7,338 nucleotides of DNA from Gemmatimonadota bacterium (GTDB taxonomy: Bacteria > Gemmatimonadota > Gemmatimonadetes > Gemmatimonadales > GWC2-71-9). The translations under genes and the position numbers were made by a program. The notes below the pieces were generated by a model that worked only from the letters and a program-made list of their open reading frames with translations, searched no databases and was not told the origin of the DNA. The stretch spans positions 1 through 7,338 of the forward strand of contig JANYCP010000253.1 of the NCBI GenBank assembly GCA_025360265.1, given 5' to 3'. Of this stretch, positions 1-4,687 are shown piece by piece (position 1 is the stretch's first letter; every line of letters begins with the position of its first letter).

Positions 1-184
1 CGTCGTAGCTGCCAAACGCCCGAGCGATACCGAACTCCGTGGCGACGCTGCGCGCTCGCGCAACGTCACGCGACCCGATCGCGACCACCTCGTTTCTGAT
101 GGACGCGTGCATTGCCGGAATCAGCCGCCGCGTCGCGATGGAGGCGGTGCCGAGAATGCCCCAGCGCAACGCTTGCCGGGTCAC
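1..184 (-). CDS. Gfo/Idh/MocA-family oxidoreductase, N-terminal fragment (3' end outside window)
   Basis: This is the first 61 codons of a gene that runs off the left edge. The translation begins V(M)TRQALRWGILGTASIA and continues through VVAIGSRDVARARSVATEFG to AFGSYD. The GILGTASIA stretch (residues 9-17) is the glycine-rich nucleotide-binding loop of a Rossmann fold. The 'AIGSRD..RA...A.EFGI..AFGSYD' pattern is typical of the Gfo/Idh/MocA family, NAD(P)-dependent dehydrogenases that mostly act on sugars, inositols and related polyols. The substrate-binding C-terminal domain is missing, so the substrate cannot be inferred. I chose the GTG at 182-184 because it directly precedes the conserved core and overlaps the stop of the upstream membrane-protein gene as GTGA, which implies translational coupling. 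A GAGG lies directly against the start and an AGGCGG about 10 bases further upstream, so the ribosome site is mediocre. The family call is fairly safe. No specific function is assigned. Confidence 0.8.
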   Translation of the reverse strand, partial: MTRQALRWGILGTASIATRRLIPAMHASIRNEVVAIGSRDVARARSVATEFGIARAFGSYD

Positions 185-1167
185 CCTCGCACGGCCGCCT
201 GAAACCAACCGGCGAGGAGCATGGCGGTCAGCACCTTGCCCCACCTGGGCAGTCTCGTCCATAGCCCGGCAATGCTGATCGCCAGTATCAGCGCAGTGAG
301 TGCCACCAGCGGCAGGACGGCGTCAACATCCGGTTCACCGGCACCGCGCACCAACAGCGTACGACCCGCCAAGCCAATCGCGAGCGCGCCGACCAGCAAC
401 CCGGCCGCCGGGTACACGGCGCGCACCGGCGCGCTCTCCGCCGCCGCTCGGCCGACGCGCCGCCAACCAACCACAAGAACCGCGACAACAATCAGTGCAA
501 GATCCGCAATCACAAGAAATCGCAGCGTCGAACTCGTGATCGTCGGCGTCATCTGGTTGCCGATGATGGTTCCAGCCGCCCGAAGCCCGTGATCGAGTCC
601 GCCGCGCCATTCAAACACGAGATGTCCCGGCCACGCACCGCCAACGAGATGCGCCACAACCAGCACAAGAATGGTTGGAGTGAGCGCCAACGCCACGCGA
701 CGCCAGCGACCGTTCTCTCTCGCGCGTTGCAGCAACGCCCACGCCGCAGCGGCCAGCGGCAGTCCCACACCATCCGTAGCGATCAGCAAACCACCGATCG
801 CGCCGAACGTACCATATGCAAGCGAAAAGCGCGGTGCGTGGATCATCGCCGCCAGCATCAGCAGGGTGATCGCCAGCAGCGGTGGACCGGTGAGCGAATC
901 GTGGTGCACCGGGATGAAACCCGGCAACGCGACAAGCATTGCAACGGCGAGCAATCCGGCGACAACGCCAGCGGCCGCATCGGCTATCAGGAGAGTCAGT
1001 GCCGCGCTGAATCCGGCGCAGAGGGCGGGCAGGAGCGGCCCGAGATTCGCCGACGCGTCACCTTGCAAACCGACGATGAAATAGAAGCCACTGGAGCGTG
1101 CCCGCCACCAGATGAGTGCCGCGACCAGGGCGAAGACAAGGGCAGCCCGACGGCGCGCTGCGCTCAG
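181..1167 (-). CDS. Polytopic membrane protein, possibly GT-C glycosyltransferase-like
   Basis: This is an unrecognised integral membrane protein of 328 residues if started at CTG 1167. It begins with the basic stretch MSAARRRAA followed by a membrane segment at about residues 9-21. Further hydrophobic segments lie at about 44-62, 66-84, 94-112, 118-133, 158-176, 216-234, 251-271, 283-302 and 310-325, for nine or ten in all. After helix 1 a short loop carries GFYFIVGLQGDAS and then NLGPLLP. A later loop reads IPVHHDSLTGPP. An acidic residue in the first loop followed by a 'GPLLP' element faintly recalls polyprenyl-sugar-dependent GT-C (family 39/83-like) transferases, but no complete signature is visible. 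The only ATG/GTG/TTG start in this part of the frame is TTG 1068, which would remove 33 residues and the first helix. CTG 1167 restores them and overlaps the fadJ stop as CTGA. The 3' end overlaps the next gene as GTGA. The coding call is good. The function is weak. Confidence 0.75.
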   Translation of the reverse strand: MSAARRRAALVFALVAALIWWRARSSGFYFIVGLQGDASANLGPLLPALCAGFSAALTLLIADAAAGVVAGLLAVAMLVALPGFIPVHHDSLTGPPLLAITLLMLAAMIHAPRFSLAYGTFGAIGGLLIATDGVGLPLAAAAWALLQRARENGRWRRVALALTPTILVLVVAHLVGGAWPGHLVFEWRGGLDHGLRAAGTIIGNQMTPTITSSTLRFLVIADLALIVVAVLVVGWRRVGRAAAESAPVRAVYPAAGLLVGALAIGLAGRTLLVRGAGEPDVDAVLPLVALTALILAISIAGLWTRLPRWGKVLTAMLLAGWFQAAVRG

Positions 1168-3296
1168 CGACCCGCCGGCGCCGGATACCAGCGTTGTCCG
1201 GTACGCGCCATCTCGTCGAGCACCGGCGCTGGCTCGAAGCGTGTGCCATGAGTCGCCGCCAGCTTGTCGAGCTTCGCCACTGCTTCGGCCGCGCCCATTG
1301 CGTCCAGTACCCGCAGCGGCCCGCCGCGAAATGCCGGAAAGCCAATGCCGAACAACGCACCGACATCACCGTCGCGCGGTGTTCGCACGACGCCCTCACT
1401 CATGGCGCGCGCTGCCTCATTGAGCATCGCAAACACCAGGCGGTCCTGCACTTTCTGCTTGTCAACCTCTCCAAGCGGACGAACACCGAGCAATCCGAAG
1501 ACGCTGTTGTCGACGCCGGTGCTGTGGCCGTCCTTGTAGAAGTAGAACCCGCGGGCATTCTTCCGCCCCTGGCGATCATCGGCACGCATCACCGGAATCA
1601 CCCGCGAGGGACGGAGCCGATCGCCGAGCGCGGCATGCATCACCTTACCCGCTTTTTCACCGACATCAAGCCCGACCTGATCCATCAGCGCCAGCGGTCC
1701 GACCGGGAAGCCCCACCGCGTCATCACGTCATCGATAATCTCGATTGGGACGCCTTCTTCGATCATCAGTCCGGCTTCGTTCAGGTACGGCAGCAGGATG
1801 CGGTTGACCCAGAACCCGGGTGAATCGGCCACCACAATCACCGTCTTACCCATGCGGCGCCCGAACTGCACGGCAGTGACAATCGCATCGGCCGACGTCT
1901 GGTCGGTCGGTATCACTTCGAGCAACGGCATTTTTTCCACTGGCGAGAAGAAGTGCATGCCGAGAATTCGTTCCGGATGTTGCGCGCCGCTCGCGATGTC
2001 GTGCACGGGCAGCGTCGACGTATTGGTCGCAATCACGGTGCCCGGTGGTACCGCACCTTCCAGGTCGGCAACCACCTGACGCTTCACGGCCAGTTCCTCG
2101 AACACCGCCTCGACCACGATATCGGCTCCGCCAAAGCCTTCGAAGTCCCCTGATCCAGAGAGATACGCGCACTTGCGAACGTATTCGTGCGGGGTCATCC
2201 GGCGACGCAACAGCTGTGCGGTGATGATGTCCGTCGCGGCCTTGAGGCCGCGACCGACCTTGGCGAGATCGGCGTCCTTCATTCGCACTTCCACGCCGGC
2301 CTGCAACACCGCCGTACCCGCGACACCCGATCCCATGAATCCGGAACCGACGACACCAAGCCGACGCACCGGACGAGCGTGACCATATCCGGAGGGCACA
2401 CCATCGTCCTTCCTGAGTTCCGTCGTGGCGAAGAAGATTTCGATCAAGCGGCGTGAAACGTCGGTCATCGCGAGTTCGCCGAACGCCTGCGCCTCGGCCT
2501 CGAGCCCACGCGCCATGCCATGTTCGAGCGCCGTGCGAACAACTTCAATCGCGCGCAACGGCGCCGGGTAATGACCGCCAGTCTTCTTGGTTACCTGTTC
2601 GCGCGACTTCCGATACACCATCAACCGGCCGAGCGGGTTGCCATCAATCCAGAGCGATCCGCCGCGCCGCTTCGGCTGCTTGCCACCGCGACTGAGCCGC
2701 TCTGCCGCCACCACGGCGATATCGACGAGGATCGATTCCGGTACCAGCTCATCAATCAGCCCGATCGCGAGCGCCTTCTTGCCGCGCTCGCTGCGGGCAG
2801 TGAGAATCATGTCCAGTGCGGCGTGCGCACCGATCAACCTGGGCAAACGATTCGATCCACCGGCTCCCGGCAGCAATCCGAGTTGTACTTCCGGAAAGCC
2901 AAGCACCGTCTTCGGATGATCACTCGCGACGCGATAACTGCAGGCCAGTGACAATTCGAGGCCACCACCAAGACACGCACCGTGAATAGCCGCCACCACT
3001 GGCTTGCTGGAATCGGCAATTCGCTGCATGAGTAGTTGTCCGTCCTTGGATAGGCGCGTCGCTTCCTCGACTGAGCGCAGCATCACGAACTCATCGATGT
3101 CGGCGCCCGCGATGAAGATGTCGGGCTTGCCGGAGCGAATCACGATCGCCTTGACGACCTCGTCCGCTTCGAGTCGCTGCACCAGCTCCTCGAGCTCCCA
3201 TCCGATCGCCTTGCTGATCTTGTTGACCGCATCGTGTGGCGTGTCGAAGGTCACGATCGCCACTGCACCGCGTCGTTCTACGGAGAAGGCGCTCAT
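1164..3296 (-). CDS. fadJ: Fatty-acid oxidation complex alpha subunit: enoyl-CoA hydratase / 3-hydroxyacyl-CoA dehydrogenase (FadJ type)
   Basis: This 710-residue bifunctional enzyme catalyses hydration of trans-2-enoyl-CoA and then NAD-dependent oxidation of L-3-hydroxyacyl-CoA in cytoplasmic beta-oxidation. Residues 1-190 form the crotonase domain: IAGADIDEF (62-70) and HGACLGGGLELSLA build the oxyanion hole, and Glu114 and Glu136 (GFPEVQLG) match the catalytic glutamate pair of FadB/FadJ. Residues 311-500 form the NAD-binding dehydrogenase domain, with the loop GVVGSGFMGSG at 314-324. His448 in MHFFSPVEKMPLLEVIP, Glu460 and Asn498 (GFWVNRI) match its catalytic residues. Two C-terminal helical domains follow, with NARGFYFY and FGIGFPAFRGGP. 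The length is close to that of E. coli FadJ (714), and the alignment I recall (SPVEKMPLLE, DGDVGALFGIGFP) favours FadJ over FadB. It starts at ATG 3294-3296, overlaps the fadI stop as ATGA, and has GGAG eight bases upstream. The order fadI-fadJ matches the E. coli operon. FadJ normally pairs with FadI as an alpha/beta trifunctional complex. Confidence 0.95.
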   Translation of the reverse strand: MSAFSVERRGAVAIVTFDTPHDAVNKISKAIGWELEELVQRLEADEVVKAIVIRSGKPDIFIAGADIDEFVMLRSVEEATRLSKDGQLLMQRIADSSKPVVAAIHGACLGGGLELSLACSYRVASDHPKTVLGFPEVQLGLLPGAGGSNRLPRLIGAHAALDMILTARSERGKKALAIGLIDELVPESILVDIAVVAAERLSRGGKQPKRRGGSLWIDGNPLGRLMVYRKSREQVTKKTGGHYPAPLRAIEVVRTALEHGMARGLEAEAQAFGELAMTDVSRRLIEIFFATTELRKDDGVPSGYGHARPVRRLGVVGSGFMGSGVAGTAVLQAGVEVRMKDADLAKVGRGLKAATDIITAQLLRRRMTPHEYVRKCAYLSGSGDFEGFGGADIVVEAVFEELAVKRQVVADLEGAVPPGTVIATNTSTLPVHDIASGAQHPERILGMHFFSPVEKMPLLEVIPTDQTSADAIVTAVQFGRRMGKTVIVVADSPGFWVNRILLPYLNEAGLMIEEGVPIEIIDDVMTRWGFPVGPLALMDQVGLDVGEKAGKVMHAALGDRLRPSRVIPVMRADDRQGRKNARGFYFYKDGHSTGVDNSVFGLLGVRPLGEVDKQKVQDRLVFAMLNEAARAMSEGVVRTPRDGDVGALFGIGFPAFRGGPLRVLDAMGAAEAVAKLDKLAATHGTRFEPAPVLDEMARTGQRWYPAPAGR

Positions 3297-4591
3297 GGCA
3301 CACGCTCCAGCACCAGCGCGAACCCCATGCCGCCTTGCGCACAGATCGAGATCAATCCGAACTGCACGTCGCGTCGCATCATTTCATTCGACATCGTCGT
3401 GACGAGGCGCGATCCAGTGGCACCGAACGGATGCCCCACGGCGATCGAGCCTCCCATCACGTTGGTGATCGCCCAATCCACTTCACCCGTGGGACCGGGC
3501 AATCCCAGTCGTTTGGCCCACGCGGGCGAACTCCAGGACTGAATATTCGATAGCACCTGCGCCGCAAACGCTTCGTGAATCTCGATCAGGCCAAGCTGCT
3601 GCCAGGAAATACCGGCACGCTTGAGTGCGCGCGGCACGGCGTACGCTGGCCCCATCAGCAACTGCCACCCCGGATCGACGGCAGCGACGGCGTAACTCCG
3701 GATCGCGGTCAACGGCCGGTAGCCCAGAGAACGAGCCTTTTCTTCGGCCATGATGAGCGTGGTCGACGCACCATCAGTCAACGGTGATGCGTTGCCTGCC
3801 GTCACACTGCCATAACGGCGATCGAACACCGGCTTGAGTTTCCCGAGCGCATCGAGTGAGGTGTCACCGCGAACGAGGTTGTCGGTCGTGATGACCTGAT
3901 CCATGTTCGGTCCGCCAAACCACGGCGCAATCTCGGCGGTGATCCTTCCATCGGCGGTGGCCGCCGCGGCGCGCTGATGACTCATCAGGGCCAGTTGATC
4001 CTGCGCCTCGCGGCTGATGTGATTTTCCTTCGCCATCTTCTCGGCCGACTGCCCCATCGACTCCCCAGTGCTCGGCTCGGCGATGGCCGGCGCCACGGGC
4101 TTGAGGTCCTGGGCGCGAATCTGGGCGAAGAGCGAAAGCCGCTCCCGCAACGACTTCGTGCGGGTCGCCGCCTGAAGAATCTGCGCCACTTTGCGCGTGT
4201 GCAGGATCGGCACATCGGAGAGGGTATCGACACCGCCGGCGAGAATGACGTCGGCGTGTCCCGCCATGATCTGGTCGGCCGCATTGCAGATCGCTTGCGC
4301 ACCCGATGCGCAGGCACGATTGAGCGTGTATGCGGGGATGGTGCGCGGCAATTGCGGCAGCAGGGATACTTCGCGAGCGATGTTGTAGACCAGCGGCGAC
4401 GAGATGACCTGGCCCATGATCACTTCGTCGACTTCGCCACCAGAGAGTTCGGTTCGGTAGAGCAGCTCGCGGGTGCAATGCCGGGCGAGATCACCAGCGG
4501 TGGCATCACGAAGCGCCGTTCCTGCCTTGGCGAACGGGGTACGCAGACCGGCAACAACGACGGCCCGGCGCCCGGGTGGTGGGGTGAGCAT
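3293..4591 (-). CDS. fadI: 3-ketoacyl-CoA thiolase, beta subunit of the fatty-acid oxidation complex (FadI type)
   Basis: This 432-residue thiolase cleaves 3-ketoacyl-CoA with CoA to give acetyl-CoA and a shortened acyl-CoA, the last step of each beta-oxidation turn. All signature elements are present. The acyl-accepting nucleophile is Cys94 in NRACASGAQA. GNASPLTDGA lies at 266-275. His339 is in IHEAFAAQ. His387 is in GGSIAVGHPFGATGSR. The second active-site cysteine is Cys417 in CAQGGMG. The middle of the protein (STGESMGQSAEKMAKE, and SYAVAAVDPGWQLLMGPAYAVP) follows E. coli FadI (436 residues) more closely than FadA or acetoacetyl-CoA thiolases. The open frame continues upstream as far as 5275, but that part lies opposite kgd and has no thiolase character, so ATG 4589-4591 is the start. 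No convincing Shine-Dalgarno precedes it, so initiation may rely on a very short leader or an unstructured region. It is the first gene of the minus-strand operon and overlaps fadJ by four bases, as expected for subunits of one complex. Confidence 0.94.
   Translation of the reverse strand: MLTPPPGRRAVVVAGLRTPFAKAGTALRDATAGDLARHCTRELLYRTELSGGEVDEVIMGQVISSPLVYNIAREVSLLPQLPRTIPAYTLNRACASGAQAICNAADQIMAGHADVILAGGVDTLSDVPILHTRKVAQILQAATRTKSLRERLSLFAQIRAQDLKPVAPAIAEPSTGESMGQSAEKMAKENHISREAQDQLALMSHQRAAAATADGRITAEIAPWFGGPNMDQVITTDNLVRGDTSLDALGKLKPVFDRRYGSVTAGNASPLTDGASTTLIMAEEKARSLGYRPLTAIRSYAVAAVDPGWQLLMGPAYAVPRALKRAGISWQQLGLIEIHEAFAAQVLSNIQSWSSPAWAKRLGLPGPTGEVDWAITNVMGGSIAVGHPFGATGSRLVTTMSNEMMRRDVQFGLISICAQGGMGFALVLERVP
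3305..3308 (-). promoter_or_regulatory. Shine-Dalgarno of fadJ inside the end of fadI
   Basis: GGAG lies within the last codons of fadI, eight bases before the fadJ ATG. With the ATGA overlap it supports reinitiation or coupled translation of the two complex subunits. Confidence 0.6.
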
Positions 4592-4653
4592 ACCCAAAGG
4601 TAAGAGGAGAGCCGTGGGACGTGAGCCGGGTCCGGGGCTATCTCGAACTGCGC

Positions 4654-4659
4654 TATCTT
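4654..4659 (+). promoter_or_regulatory. Possible -10 element of the kgd promoter (TATCTT)
   Basis: TATCTT matches the sigma-70-type -10 consensus at four of six positions, including the conserved first T, second A and last T. It sits 28 bases before the GTG start and would give a leader of roughly 20 bases. No recognisable -35 hexamer lies 16-18 bases upstream, where the sequence is GC-rich. This is a weak call from position and resemblance only. Confidence 0.25.
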
Positions 4660-4667
4660 TCCGCCCT

Positions 4668-4677
4668 ACCAATTGGT
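4668..4677. promoter_or_regulatory. 10-base perfect palindrome, candidate operator
   Basis: ACCAATTGGT is a perfect self-complementary decamer in an otherwise GC-rich spacer. It overlaps the first bases of the kgd Shine-Dalgarno and lies just downstream of the putative -10, where a bound repressor would block early elongation or initiation. No regulator gene is in the window, and decamer palindromes also arise by chance, so this is only a candidate. Confidence 0.25.
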
Positions 4678-4681
4678 GGAG
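4675..4681 (+). promoter_or_regulatory. Shine-Dalgarno of kgd, fixes the GTG start
   Basis: GGTGGAG is complementary to the 16S rRNA tail apart from one base and ends six bases before GTG 4688-4690. The other in-frame candidates, TTG 4673 and GTG 4676, lie within or next to this motif and so cannot use it. This decides the start in favour of GTG 4688. Confidence 0.7.
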
Positions 4682-4687
4682 TTTCCA

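Larger units (their letters stand above)
4592..4687. promoter_or_regulatory. Divergent intergenic region between fadI and kgd
   Basis: These 96 bases separate the two divergent start codons and must hold the promoters for both the fadI-fadJ operon and kgd unless transcription comes from outside the window. I see a -10-like TATCTT for kgd, a perfect 10-base palindrome beside the kgd ribosome site, and a 7-base direct repeat GCTATCT at 4637-4643 and 4652-4658. No clear -35 element is visible on either strand, and no clear minus-strand promoter. Confidence 0.6.

Noticed and set aside
1066..1068. TTG as the start of the membrane protein
   Set aside because: It would discard a basic N-terminus and first membrane helix and leave about a 95-base gap after the fadJ stop, while the other junctions overlap. 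It remains the fallback if CTG is not used.
589..1823. Overlapping plus-strand open frames of 220 and 235 codons (589-1251 and 1116-1823)
   Set aside because: Both are complements of the membrane-protein and fadJ coding regions, rich in Arg, Gln and His as expected for antisense of high-GC genes.
3977..4603. 208-codon plus-strand open frame opposite fadI
   Set aside because: It is the complement of conserved thiolase sequence. Its composition is typical of a shadow frame and it has no recognisable motif.
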